From NCBI GenBank assembly GCA_963784885.1, contig CAWATA010000005.1, forward strand, positions 1 through 64,000: DNA of 64,000 nt. Reading direction: 5' to 3'. The stretch comes from RHKX01 sp963784885 (GTDB lineage Bacteria > Actinomycetota > Thermoleophilia > Solirubrobacterales > 70-9). The notes under the pieces were generated by a model that worked only from the letters and a program-made list of their open reading frames with translations, was not told the origin of the DNA and did not search any database. Position numbers and translations under genes: made by a program. Shown here one piece after another: positions 34,517 to 44,987 of this stretch (position 1 is the stretch's first letter; every line of letters begins with the position of its first letter).

Positions 34517-35731
34517 TCAGCCGATCGCCCGTTCGAGGTTCTCGTCGATCGAGGCGAGGAACTCCTGCGTGGTCTGGTACTCCTGATCGGGACCGATCAG
34601 GAGCGCGAGGTCCTTGGTCATCTTGCCGCTCTCGACGGTCTCGACGCAGACCCGCTCGAGCGTTTCGGCGAACCCCTGGACATCGGGCGTGCCGTCGATG
34701 CGCCCGCGGGCGCCGAGCCCGCGCGTCCAGGCGAAGATCGAGGCGATCGGATTGGTCGAGGTCGGGTTGCCCTTCTCGTGCTCGCGGAAGTGGCGGGTCA
34801 CGGTGCCGTGGGCGGCCTCGGCCTCGACGGTGTTGCCGTCGGGCGTCATCAGGACGCTGGTCATCAGACCGAGCGAGCCGAACCCCTGGGCGACGGTGTC
34901 GGACTGAACGTCGCCGTCGTAGTTCTTGCAGGCCCAGACGTAGCCTCCCTCCCACTTCAGGGCGGCGGCGACCATGTCGTCGATCAGGCGGTGCTCGTAG
35001 GTGATGCCGGCAGCCTCGAACTCGCCCTTGAACTCAGCATCGAACACCTCCTGAAAGAGGTCCTTGAAGCGGCCGTCGTAGCGCTTCAGGATCGTGTTCT
35101 TCGTCGAGAGGTAGACCGGAAAGCCGCGATCGAGCCCGTAGCGCATCGACGCCCTCGCGAAGTCGCGGATCGAGTCGTCGAGGTTGTACATGCCCATTGC
35201 GATCCCGCTCGAGGGGAAGTCGAAGACGTCGATCTCGATCGGCTCGCCCTCTTCCTTCGGGGTCCAGGTCAGGGTCAGCTTGCCCTCACCCGGGATCAGC
35301 GTGTCCTCCGCGCGGTACTGATCGCCGAAGGCGTGACGGCCGATGACGATCGGCTTCGTCCAGCCGGGGACGAGTCGCGGGACGTTCGAGATCACGATCG
35401 GCTCGCGGAAGATGACGCCGCCGAGGATGTTGCGAATCGTCCCGTTCGGAGAGCGGTACATCTCGGTCAGGCCGAACTCCTCGACGCGCGCCTCGTCGGG
35501 TGTGATCGTCGCGCACTTGACGCCGACGCCGTGCTCCTTGATCGCGTTGGCCGCATCGACGGTGATCTGATCGCGGGTCGCTTCGCGGCTCTCGATCCCG
35601 AGGTCGAAGTACTTCAAGTCGACGTCGAGGTAGGGCAGAATCAGCTGCTCCTTGATGAACGACCAGATGATCCTGGTCATCTCGTCGCCGTCGAGCTCGA
35701 CGATCGGGTTCTTCACTGCGATCTTCGTCAT
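34517..35731 (-). CDS. icd: NADP-dependent isocitrate dehydrogenase (IDH1-like type)
   Basis: The 404-residue enzyme oxidatively decarboxylates isocitrate to 2-oxoglutarate. Visible motifs are NPIVELDGDEMTRIIW, RSPNGTIRNILGG (substrate loop), the GRHAFGDQY segment, MYNLDDSIRDFA, LIDDMVAAALKWEGG and EAAHGTVTRHFREH (cofactor site). The form is the homodimeric eukaryotic-like one, not the monomeric kind of many actinobacteria. ATG 35731 is chosen because upstream residues are not conserved and GGGAGA precedes it. Confidence 0.95.
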   Translation of the reverse strand: MTKIAVKNPIVELDGDEMTRIIWSFIKEQLILPYLDVDLKYFDLGIESREATRDQITVDAANAIKEHGVGVKCATITPDEARVEEFGLTEMYRSPNGTIRNILGGVIFREPIVISNVPRLVPGWTKPIVIGRHAFGDQYRAEDTLIPGEGKLTLTWTPKEEGEPIEIDVFDFPSSGIAMGMYNLDDSIRDFARASMRYGLDRGFPVYLSTKNTILKRYDGRFKDLFQEVFDAEFKGEFEAAGITYEHRLIDDMVAAALKWEGGYVWACKNYDGDVQSDTVAQGFGSLGLMTSVLMTPDGNTVEAEAAHGTVTRHFREHEKGNPTSTNPIASIFAWTRGLGARGRIDGTPDVQGFAETLERVCVETVESGKMTKDLALLIGPDQEYQTTQEFLASIDENLERAIG

Positions 35732-35769
35732 CGGTCTCCCGCCACTCGTGGTTGCATCGATCGGCAACC

Positions 35770-37071
35770 TTAGCCCGACGTCGGGGGCGACAGCGCGATG
35801 CGGACGATCTTCTGGCCCGCCATCAGCTCCACCGCAAGTTCGACGCCCTCGACCTCGACCCGATCGCCGACCTCCGGCAGCCGCCCGACAGCGTCGAAGA
35901 CGATTCCGGCAACGGTGCGCGGTCCGTCGGTTGGAAGCGCGAGGCCCAGCTCCTCGTTGAGATCGTCGACGGTCACCGACCCCGAGACCTCGAAGGCGCC
36001 GTTGCCGAGGTCAACGACCTTCGCGTCGGGAAGATCGAACTCGTCCTCGATCTCACCGACTATCTCCTCCAGGATGTCCTCGACGGTCACCAGGCCGGAG
36101 ACCCGACCGTACTCGTCGACGACCATCGCGAGCTCGCGCCGGCTGCTCCGCAGCTCACGCAGGATCGCCCCGAGGTCCTTGGTCTCGGGAACGGAATCGA
36201 CCGGCCTGACGAGCTCCGCCACCGCCGGGGCCGGCGCTCGGGCCGAGCCGGCGACCAGGTCGCGAAGATGGACGGCACCCACGACCCGGTCGAGAGAGCC
36301 CCGCCCGACCGGCGCCCGCGTGTAGGGCGAGGCGAGAAGCTGGTCCCGAGCCTCGGCACAGTCGGCATCGACGTCGATCCAGAGGACCTCGGAGGCGGGA
36401 ACCATCACGTCGCGTGCCTCACGGGTCGGGAAGTCGAAAACGCTGTGAAGCATCTCCTCCTGCGCGCGGGGGATCACGCCTTCGCGCTCAGCCGCGTCCA
36501 CCGCCTCTCGCAACTCCTCAGCGGTGCGGATCCCGCCGCCCGCCGTCACCCGCCGGATTCCGAGCGGGCGCAGCACCATCGCGGCCGATCGCTCGAGGAT
36601 CCAGACCGCCGGGCGCAGCACGACCGAGATCGCCTCGATCGGCCGGGCGACGACGAGTACGACCGTCTCCGCGCGCGCCAGCGTCATCGCCTTCGGCACG
36701 AGCTCACCGAAGACGACGGTCAGATACGTGACGAAGGTGAACGCGAGAGCGAACGCGAGCCATCCCGGAATCGCATCGCCGAACAGACCGCGCACAAGCG
36801 GCTCGGAGATGGCTCCGGTCAGGATCCCGATCGCGGTGATGCCCACCTGTACGGCCGAGATCACGCCGACGGGATTGTCCATCAGGCGCAGCGCGGCTCG
36901 AGCCCGCTGATCTCCGGCTTCGGCCCGCGGCAGGAGCGCGCCCGCACGGGCTGTGACAACCGCGTACTCGCCGACGACAAAGAACGCGTTGCCCGCGACG
37001 AGCACCACGACCGCAAGGACCCTGAGGGCGTCTTCCAATTCGGCGGGGACGGTAGCGCCGCGGCGACGCAA
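35770..37071 (-). CDS. CNNM/CorC-type membrane protein with CBS domains
   Basis: The 433-residue protein has four N-terminal membrane helices (CNNM/DUF21; ALRVLAVVVLVAGNAFFV, AFALAFTFVTYLTVVFGEL), a CBS pair (RDVMVPASEVLWID and SRRELAMVVDEYGRVSGLVT) and a C-terminal CorC/HlyC domain (VTVEDILEEIVGEIEDE, VEVEGVELAVEL). Related proteins act in magnesium or cobalt efflux. The start is uncertain because the codon at 37071 is a TTG and the divergent gene begins only 18 bases away. Confidence 0.85.
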   Translation of the reverse strand: MRRRGATVPAELEDALRVLAVVVLVAGNAFFVVGEYAVVTARAGALLPRAEAGDQRARAALRLMDNPVGVISAVQVGITAIGILTGAISEPLVRGLFGDAIPGWLAFALAFTFVTYLTVVFGELVPKAMTLARAETVVLVVARPIEAISVVLRPAVWILERSAAMVLRPLGIRRVTAGGGIRTAEELREAVDAAEREGVIPRAQEEMLHSVFDFPTREARDVMVPASEVLWIDVDADCAEARDQLLASPYTRAPVGRGSLDRVVGAVHLRDLVAGSARAPAPAVAELVRPVDSVPETKDLGAILRELRSSRRELAMVVDEYGRVSGLVTVEDILEEIVGEIEDEFDLPDAKVVDLGNGAFEVSGSVTVDDLNEELGLALPTDGPRTVAGIVFDAVGRLPEVGDRVEVEGVELAVELMAGQKIVRIALSPPTSG

Positions 37072-37088
37072 GTGCGAGGATCAACCGT

Positions 37089-38762
<1,674 letters not shown>

Positions 38763-38763
38763 G

Positions 38764-39567
38764 ATGAGCGAAGCCCCGCATCGCGTCGAGGTCACGGTCG
38801 CTGACCACGTCGCCGAGGTTCGCCTCGACCGCCCCGACAAGCACAACGCCCTCGACTTCCCGATGTTCGAGGCGATCGGCGCGGCGATCGACGAGGTCGC
38901 CGCCGACAAGTCGGTCCGGGCGGTCGTCCTGCACGGCGAGGGCAAGAGCTTCTGCTCCGGCCTCGATCTCGCGAGCTTCGCCGCCAGCGGCCGCTCCGTC
39001 GAGACGATGTTCGAACGCCGGCCCGGCGAGGACGCGAACCTCGCCCAGCGGGTCTCTCACGGCTGGCAGCTGATGCCCGCTCCGGTGATCGCGGCGATCC
39101 ATGGAAACTGCATCGGCGGCGGCGCGCAGATCGCGCTCGGCGCCGACATCAGGATCGTCGCCCCGGATGCGTCGATCTCGGTCCGCGAGGTCCACTGGGG
39201 CCTGATCCCCGACATGGGCATCACCCGGTCCCTCCCCCGGCTCGTCCGCTTCGACGTCGCCAAGGAGCTGGTCCTGACGGCGCGGATCATCAGCGGCACC
39301 GAAGCGGTGCGCGTCGGTCTCGCGACCACGGCCGACGAGGACCCACTCGCTGCCGCGCGGGAGCTCGCCGCCGAGATCGCCGCTCGATCGCCGGACGCGA
39401 CCCGACGCGCGAAGGCGCTGCTCGAACGTGCCTGGACGATGCCCGCGTCTGAGTCACTGGCGCTCGAGGAGGAGCTCCAGCGCGAGCTCCTGGGCAGCGC
39501 GAACCAGCTGAAGGCGGTCGAGGCCGGCATGGGTGGCTCACCCGGCGACTTCGACGAGCCTTCCTGA
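38764..39567 (+). CDS. Enoyl-CoA hydratase/isomerase (crotonase) family protein
   Basis: The 267-residue protein shows the crotonase oxyanion-hole motifs GEGKSFCSGLDLASF and HGNCIGGGAQIALGADIRI, and the segment REVHWGLIPDMG, where the Glu is one catalytic residue while the second Glu of hydratases is replaced, so an isomerase role is as likely. The ATG overlaps the upstream gene's end by one base spacing (TGAGATG), so the pair forms an operon. Confidence 0.88.
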   Translation: MSEAPHRVEVTVADHVAEVRLDRPDKHNALDFPMFEAIGAAIDEVAADKSVRAVVLHGEGKSFCSGLDLASFAASGRSVETMFERRPGEDANLAQRVSHGWQLMPAPVIAAIHGNCIGGGAQIALGADIRIVAPDASISVREVHWGLIPDMGITRSLPRLVRFDVAKELVLTARIISGTEAVRVGLATTADEDPLAAARELAAEIAARSPDATRRAKALLERAWTMPASESLALEEELQRELLGSANQLKAVEAGMGGSPGDFDEPS

Positions 39568-39612
39568 GCTCGCTGGGCCGGACCGGGCGACGCGCCCGCC
39601 TACTATCCACGC

Positions 39613-40776
39613 ATGCCCACGCGCGGCCGCTTCACGCTCCTGACGATCCGCGGGATTCCCGTCGGGGTGGACTGGAGCTGGTTCTTCGTCCTCTTCCTGA
39701 TCATCTGGCTGCTGTCGGGCTTCTATCGCGATGTCCTCGGCGCCGGCCAGGACTCGATCGAGCCGTACCTTCTCGCCGTCGTCAGCGCTTTCGGGTTCTT
39801 CGGCTCGATCCTGCTCCACGAGCTCGGCCACGCGATGATCGCGCTCCGCAACAAGATCGGCATCTCGTCGATCACGTTGTGGATGTTCGGCGGGGTCGCG
39901 GCCCTCGACCGCGACCCCGACAGCGCCGGGGCCGAGTTCCGGATCGCGGCCGCCGGGCCGGCGGTGACGCTGCTGATCGGGGCCGCCTGCCTCGCCGTCG
40001 GCGTGGCAATCGACGGATCGGCCTTCTGGGAGGGCGCCCAGCTCGAGCAGAACGCCGACATCTCGACCGGCGCCGCGGTGCTGGCCTGGCTGGCGAACAT
40101 CAACCTGCTGATCCTCGCCTTCAACCTCCTCCCCGCGTTTCCGCTCGACGGCGGGCGGATCGTCCGCGCGATCGCCTGGCGCGTCACCTCCGATCGCGAC
40201 AAGGCGACGATCTTCGCCGCTCGCCTCGGCCAGGGCTTCGCCTACGCGTTCATCGCGATCGGAATCGTGCTCGTGCTCTTCGGCGACCTGTTCTTCGGCG
40301 CCTGGCTCGCCTTGATCGGCTGGATGCTCGGCGGGACTGCGCGCGAGACCGCCAACCGCAGCAAGCTGAACACGAAGCTCGGCGGCCTCCGCGTCGCCGA
40401 CGTGATGGATTCCGAGCCGGTGGCGATCCCCGCCGGCGCCACCGTCGAGGAGGCCCTCGACGAGTACTTCCTCCGCTACCGCTGGCCGTGGTTCCCGGTC
40501 GTCGACGCCGGCCACCGGTTCGTGGGACTCCTGAACCGCGGCACCGCCGATGCGGTCCCGGAGATGAGCCGGAACAGCCAGGTAGTGGCGGAGATCATCG
40601 ATCCGGGCGGGTCGTCGGATCAGACGGTCAGCTCGGACGAGCCGCTGGACGCGCTGCTTGCGAACCTCGAGTTGCGGCGGCTCGGAGGCCTCGTCGCGGT
40701 CGACGCCGACGGGCGGCTGACCGGCGTCATCACCCTGGAGCAGGTTGGCCGCGCCCTGCGAGACGCAACAGCCTGA
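39613..40776 (+). CDS. Site-2 protease (M50) with CBS domains
   Basis: This intramembrane metalloprotease has 387 residues. HELGH at residues 69-73 and NLLPAFPLDGG at 171-181 bind the zinc; about six membrane segments surround them. A CBS pair follows in the C-terminal third (VMDSEPVAIPAGATVEEALDE and DGRLTGVITLEQV). M50B enzymes of this type release anti-sigma factors or process other membrane proteins. The CBS pair suggests nucleotide sensing. Its 3' end overlaps the convergent VKOR gene by 47 bases. Confidence 0.92.
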   Translation: MPTRGRFTLLTIRGIPVGVDWSWFFVLFLIIWLLSGFYRDVLGAGQDSIEPYLLAVVSAFGFFGSILLHELGHAMIALRNKIGISSITLWMFGGVAALDRDPDSAGAEFRIAAAGPAVTLLIGAACLAVGVAIDGSAFWEGAQLEQNADISTGAAVLAWLANINLLILAFNLLPAFPLDGGRIVRAIAWRVTSDRDKATIFAARLGQGFAYAFIAIGIVLVLFGDLFFGAWLALIGWMLGGTARETANRSKLNTKLGGLRVADVMDSEPVAIPAGATVEEALDEYFLRYRWPWFPVVDAGHRFVGLLNRGTADAVPEMSRNSQVVAEIIDPGGSSDQTVSSDEPLDALLANLELRRLGGLVAVDADGRLTGVITLEQVGRALRDATA

Positions 40777-41167
40777 CCAGCGAGGTCACGAACAGCGCGG
40801 TCATCACGACGGCGCTGCCGACACACCACTGACAGATCGCGTCGATCACGAACAGCTCGAGGTAGGTCAGATAGATGCTGAACGCGAACCCGGTCAGCGT
40901 CAGCATGAACGTGAGCGCCCGGCCGATGTCGCCGGGGACGAACAGCGAGACGAGGATCACCACGTAGCCGATCAGCCCGAGCAGGGCGACCGGAATCGGG
41001 CCGATCTCGGAGTAGCTGGACGCCTGGACGCGCTCGCACCCGCCGGTCGTGCAGACCGGACTGAGGCCTTCGTAATGGACGTAGGTCAGGTAGCCGGCGA
41101 TCGCGATTCCGAGCAACGTCAGCGCGGTCGCGACCAGCGTGGGCCGGTCGGCCCAGAGCCGGCTCAC
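40730..41167 (-). CDS. Vitamin K epoxide reductase (VKOR) family protein
   Basis: The 145-residue membrane protein re-oxidises DsbA-like proteins with quinone. It has four helices. C39 and C44 (VCTTGGC) are the loop cysteines and C112-x-x-C115 (CQWC) is the quinone-proximal active site. A conserved Ser/Tyr segment (ASSYSEIGPIP) follows the loop. It is coupled to the DsbA-like gene by a four-base overlap and convergent with the site-2 protease. Confidence 0.93.
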   Translation of the reverse strand: MSRLWADRPTLVATALTLLGIAIAGYLTYVHYEGLSPVCTTGGCERVQASSYSEIGPIPVALLGLIGYVVILVSLFVPGDIGRALTFMLTLTGFAFSIYLTYLELFVIDAICQWCVGSAVVMTALFVTSLVRLLRLAGRGQPAPG

Positions 41168-41928
41168 TTCGCGGCTGCGAGCTGCTGGTCGATCGCGTCT
41201 TCGAACTCCGAGGTCTGGAGCTGGTTGACGTTCAGATCGGTGAGCTCGCCGCCGGTCGGACCGATCTGGAAGCTGGGCGTCGAGGAGATGCCCGCCGACT
41301 GCGCCGCATCCGCGGCGTCGGTGATCTGCTGGCTCACCTCGGAGGATCCGGCGGCGTCGTTGACCTCGGCGGGATCAGCGCCGGCGGCCTCGGAGACGGA
41401 GTCGATGAAGTCGCTGTCGGCGTAGCCCGAGTTCTCCGTGCCCTGGCGGGCGTAGGCCACATCGGCCCACTGCCACATCAGGTCTTGCCGCCCGGCCCCG
41501 TAGGCGGAGGCGGCGAGGGTCTGGGAGTCGGGGCCGATGAACGTGAGCAGGTTGAGCTCCATCCTCAGGTCGCCGGACTTGACGTACTTCTCGACCAGGT
41601 CCGGAAGCACGTTCTCGGTGTACTCCTTACAGAACGGGCACTGCATGTCGGCGAACTCCACCATCGTCACCGGGGCCTTCGGGTCGCCGAGCTCGATCCC
41701 CGACTGCGGGATCCCGTCGAACACGGCGACGTCTCCGCTTTCGCTGGCGCTGTCCTCGGAGCCGCCGGAGCTGATCACGATCAGAGCGACGACGATGATC
41801 GCCGCCAGCAGCACCGCGCCGCCGATCAGCGCCCAGGTCCGCTGGCGGCCCTGCTTGGCGGCTGCTTCCTTCTCGGCCGCGAGGCGGGCCTCACGAGCGG
41901 CTTTCTTGCTGTCCGATCTCGAGCTCAT
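41164..41928 (-). CDS. Membrane-anchored DsbA-like thiol oxidoreductase
   Basis: The 254-residue protein has a charged cytoplasmic start, a membrane helix (WALIGGAVLLAAIIVVALIV, residues 32-51) and an extracellular thioredoxin fold with C97-P-F-C100 and the cis-proline in STPSFQIG. It would introduce disulfides into secreted proteins and is re-oxidised by the VKOR protein encoded next. ATG 41928 is chosen as the start of the conserved basic tail; no good ribosome-binding site is seen. Confidence 0.92.
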   Translation of the reverse strand: MSSRSDSKKAAREARLAAEKEAAAKQGRQRTWALIGGAVLLAAIIVVALIVISSGGSEDSASESGDVAVFDGIPQSGIELGDPKAPVTMVEFADMQCPFCKEYTENVLPDLVEKYVKSGDLRMELNLLTFIGPDSQTLAASAYGAGRQDLMWQWADVAYARQGTENSGYADSDFIDSVSEAAGADPAEVNDAAGSSEVSQQITDAADAAQSAGISSTPSFQIGPTGGELTDLNVNQLQTSEFEDAIDQQLAAAK

Positions 41929-42076
41929 GGGTCGGTGAACATACATGGTTCAAACGTCCGGCACCCTGGTTCACCGGTCGCGGATCGGGCAGCTGTGAAT
42001 CGGCGGCGCGGTACCGGAAAAACCGACTTCCAGAATCGGGATTCCGTCCCGCCACCGAGCCCCACGACCCCATAGG

Positions 42077-43774
42077 ATGCCCCTCGTGCCTGAACATGAC
42101 GTATTGGTGATCGGAGCCGGACTCGCCGGACAGCGCGCGGCCCTCGCCGCCGCCGAGAAGGGCGTGTCGGTCGGAATCATCAGCAAGGTCCATCCCGTCC
42201 GGTCGCATTCGAATGCGGCCCAGGGCGGCATCAATGCGGCCCTCGACGTCGACGACTCGTGGGAGTCCCACGCGTTCGACACGATCAAGGGCTCCGACTA
42301 CCTGGGCGACCAGGACGCGATCGAGGTGATGTGCCGGGAGGCGCCGGACGAGCTCCTCCACCTCGAGCACATCGGAGTCACCTTTCACCGCAACGAGAAG
42401 GGCGAGCTCGGGACCCGCGCCTTCGGCGGCGCCTCGAAGGCGCGGACCTACTACGTCGCCGATATCACCGGCCAGGCGATCATGCACGTCCTCTACGAGC
42501 AGCTCATGAAGTACTCCGAGCAGATCGACCGTTACGAGGAGTGGTTCACGACCGACCTCGTGATCGACGACGAGGGGCGCTGCGTGGGCGCCGTCACCCG
42601 CAACATCAAGGACGGCTCGACCGAGCTCTTCAAGGCGAAGAGCGTGGTCCTGGCCTCCGGCGGCAACGGGCAGATCTGGCAGCCGACGACGAACGCGCTG
42701 ATCTGCACCGGCGACGGCATCGCGATGGCTTACCGGGCCGGCGCGACGCTGATGGACATGGAGATGATCCAGTACCACCCGACGACGCTGGCGGGCAAGG
42801 GCTTTCTGATCACCGAGGGCGCTCGCGGCGAGGGCGCCCACCTGCTCAATGCGAAGGGCGAACGCTTCATGGAGAAGTACGCTCCGAACAAGATGGAGCT
42901 CGCCTCCCGCGACGTGGTCTCGCGAGCCGAGCAGACCGAGATCAACGAGGGCCGCGGCTTTCCCGACGGCACCGTCGCGCTCGACGTCACAGTCGTCCCG
43001 CGCAAGCGGATCCACGAGGCGCTGCGCGAGATCGTCCTCGTCGGCCGCGACTTCGCCGGCGTCGACATCACCCGCGAGCCGATCCACATCAAGCCGGGCA
43101 ACCACTACACGATGGGCGGCGTCAAGACCGACATCTGGGGACGCACCAACGTCCCCGGCCTGTACGCGGCCGGCGAGGTCGCCTGCGTCTCCGTCCACGG
43201 CGGCAACCGCCTCGGCGCAAACTCGCTGCTCGACACGCTGATCTTCGGTCGCCGCTGCGGCGAGGACGGTGCCGATCACGCCAAGGGCCGCGGGTTCGAC
43301 CCGATCTCGCGGAGCGTCCTCAGCGACGCCGAGTCGCGGGTCGAGGCGATCGTGGCCCGGGCCCACGACGGGGGGCGCCGGGTCTCGGAGATCAAGGCCG
43401 AGCTCGGCAAGACGATGGACGAGAAGGTCGCTGTGTTCCGCGACGAAGAGGGGATCCAGAGCGCCCTCGAGATCGTCCGGCGCCTCAAGGAGGAGGCGAA
43501 GAGCGCCTACATCGACGACCGTGGCACGGTCTTCAACCAGGACGTCCTCGGGGCGATCGAGCTCCAGAACATGCTCGAGAACGCCGAGGCCTGCTGCATG
43601 GCCGCACTCGAGCGCAAGGAGAGCCGCGGCGCCCAGTACCGCACCGACTATCCGGAGCGCAACGACGAGGAGTGGCTCAAGCACATCGACGTCTCGCTGA
43701 ACGGCGAGGGGCCGGAGATCAGCTACTCGCCGGTGACGATCACCGACTGGCAACCACAGGAGAGGACCTACTAG
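42077..43774 (+). CDS. sdhA: Succinate dehydrogenase flavoprotein subunit
   Basis: SdhA oxidises succinate to fumarate. The 565-residue protein has the FAD motif HDVLVIGAGLAGQRAALAA, the covalent-FAD His in VRSHSNAAQGGINAAL, the substrate segments HPTTLAGKGFLITEGARGEG and the C-terminal HGGNRLGANSLLDTLIFGR. It is followed by sdhB after three bases and an HdrB-like gene, giving an sdhABE order without a cytochrome b gene in this window. Confidence 0.95.
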   Translation: MPLVPEHDVLVIGAGLAGQRAALAAAEKGVSVGIISKVHPVRSHSNAAQGGINAALDVDDSWESHAFDTIKGSDYLGDQDAIEVMCREAPDELLHLEHIGVTFHRNEKGELGTRAFGGASKARTYYVADITGQAIMHVLYEQLMKYSEQIDRYEEWFTTDLVIDDEGRCVGAVTRNIKDGSTELFKAKSVVLASGGNGQIWQPTTNALICTGDGIAMAYRAGATLMDMEMIQYHPTTLAGKGFLITEGARGEGAHLLNAKGERFMEKYAPNKMELASRDVVSRAEQTEINEGRGFPDGTVALDVTVVPRKRIHEALREIVLVGRDFAGVDITREPIHIKPGNHYTMGGVKTDIWGRTNVPGLYAAGEVACVSVHGGNRLGANSLLDTLIFGRRCGEDGADHAKGRGFDPISRSVLSDAESRVEAIVARAHDGGRRVSEIKAELGKTMDEKVAVFRDEEGIQSALEIVRRLKEEAKSAYIDDRGTVFNQDVLGAIELQNMLENAEACCMAALERKESRGAQYRTDYPERNDEEWLKHIDVSLNGEGPEISYSPVTITDWQPQERTY

Positions 43775-43777
43775 ACG

Positions 43778-44965
43778 ATGTCCGCTTACACGCTCAAGGT
43801 CCGCCGCTACCAGCCGGAGGCCGCCGAAGACGACAAGCGCGGCGCCTACTGGGAGACGTTCGACGTCGAGCTCGACCCGACGCTCTCGGTCCTCGACGGC
43901 CTGCTCCAGGCCAAGAACGACAAGGACGGCACCCTCGCCGTCCGCTGCTCGTGCCGGGCCGCCATCTGCGGCTCCTGCGGCGTCAAGGTCAACGGCCAGT
44001 CGACGCTTGCCTGCAAGACGCAGCTCGGCGAGGCCGCCGCCGAAGCCGCACGGATGTCGCGCTCGGCCGACGGCCCTGTCGACGGCGGCGCCGAGCCCGC
44101 CCCCAGGGTCATAACGGTCGAGCCGATGGGGAACATGCCCGTCATCAAGGACCTCGTCACCGACATGGAGTCGACCCACTGGACGAAGTTCCGCCGGGTG
44201 ACCCCGTGGCTGCTGCCCTCAGGCCCGCCGCCTGAGCGCGAGTACATCGTCCCCGCCGAGTCGATGGTCGACGTCACCCAGTCGGTCGCCTGCATCCAGT
44301 GCGGCGCCTGCGTCTCGTCGTGTCTGTCGATGGAGGCCGATCCGGAGTTCATCGGGCCGGCGGCGCTCGCCAAGGCGTACCGCTTCGTCGGCGACCCGCG
44401 CGACGGCCAGACGACCGAGCGGCTCTTCGACCTCGCCAACGACCCGCACGGGATGTACGACTGCACCCACTGCTTCTCGTGTATCGACGCCTGCCCGAAG
44501 GACGTGGCGCCGATGAACCAGATCATGCGGCTGCGCCGCCTCGCCGGCGACGACCACGAGATCCGCGACGTCAACAACGGCCACAACCACGAGATGGCCT
44601 TCGTCAAGAACATCAAGAAGAAGGGCACGCTCGACGAGTCCCTGCTGCTCCAGGAGTCCTACGCCCCCGGCGTCAAGGGCAAGCTGATGCCCAGGGTCTC
44701 GGCGATCAAGGGGCTGCTCGGCTCGATCCCGACGGCGATCCGCGGCATCAAGACCGGCAAGATGCGCTCGGTCCCGAAGCTGATCCCGGGCGTCCATCAC
44801 AAGCTGCCCGGCGACGCTCAGGACCACGTCAAGGAGATCTACGAGCGCGCCGAGGAGAGCAAGATCCAGCTCAACCTCTACATCATCGGCGAGGGCGGCG
44901 AGGAGGACCACGCCGCCGAGGAAGTCGAGCCCGAACCGGTCTCGGAAGAGCCCACGACCGCATGA
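43778..44965 (+). CDS. sdhB: Succinate dehydrogenase iron-sulfur subunit with long C-terminal extension
   Basis: The 395-residue protein is longer than the usual 240. The [2Fe-2S] ligands are in SCRAAICGSCGV and STLAC, and the 4Fe/3Fe clusters in CIQCGACVSSC and CTHCFSCIDACPKDV. From about residue 270 on there is an extra basic region ending in an acidic tail (EEDHAAEEVEPEPVSEEPTT) that has no counterpart in common SdhB. Such extensions occur in non-classical complexes that use an HdrB-like third subunit. Confidence 0.92.
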   Translation: MSAYTLKVRRYQPEAAEDDKRGAYWETFDVELDPTLSVLDGLLQAKNDKDGTLAVRCSCRAAICGSCGVKVNGQSTLACKTQLGEAAAEAARMSRSADGPVDGGAEPAPRVITVEPMGNMPVIKDLVTDMESTHWTKFRRVTPWLLPSGPPPEREYIVPAESMVDVTQSVACIQCGACVSSCLSMEADPEFIGPAALAKAYRFVGDPRDGQTTERLFDLANDPHGMYDCTHCFSCIDACPKDVAPMNQIMRLRRLAGDDHEIRDVNNGHNHEMAFVKNIKKKGTLDESLLLQESYAPGVKGKLMPRVSAIKGLLGSIPTAIRGIKTGKMRSVPKLIPGVHHKLPGDAQDHVKEIYERAEESKIQLNLYIIGEGGEEDHAAEEVEPEPVSEEPTTA

Positions 44966-44987
44966 ACACCAACCACAGGAGCGATCA

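Noticed and set aside
41891..44179. 762-residue minus-strand open frame
   Set aside because: Antisense to sdhA and sdhB; low-complexity acidic composition.
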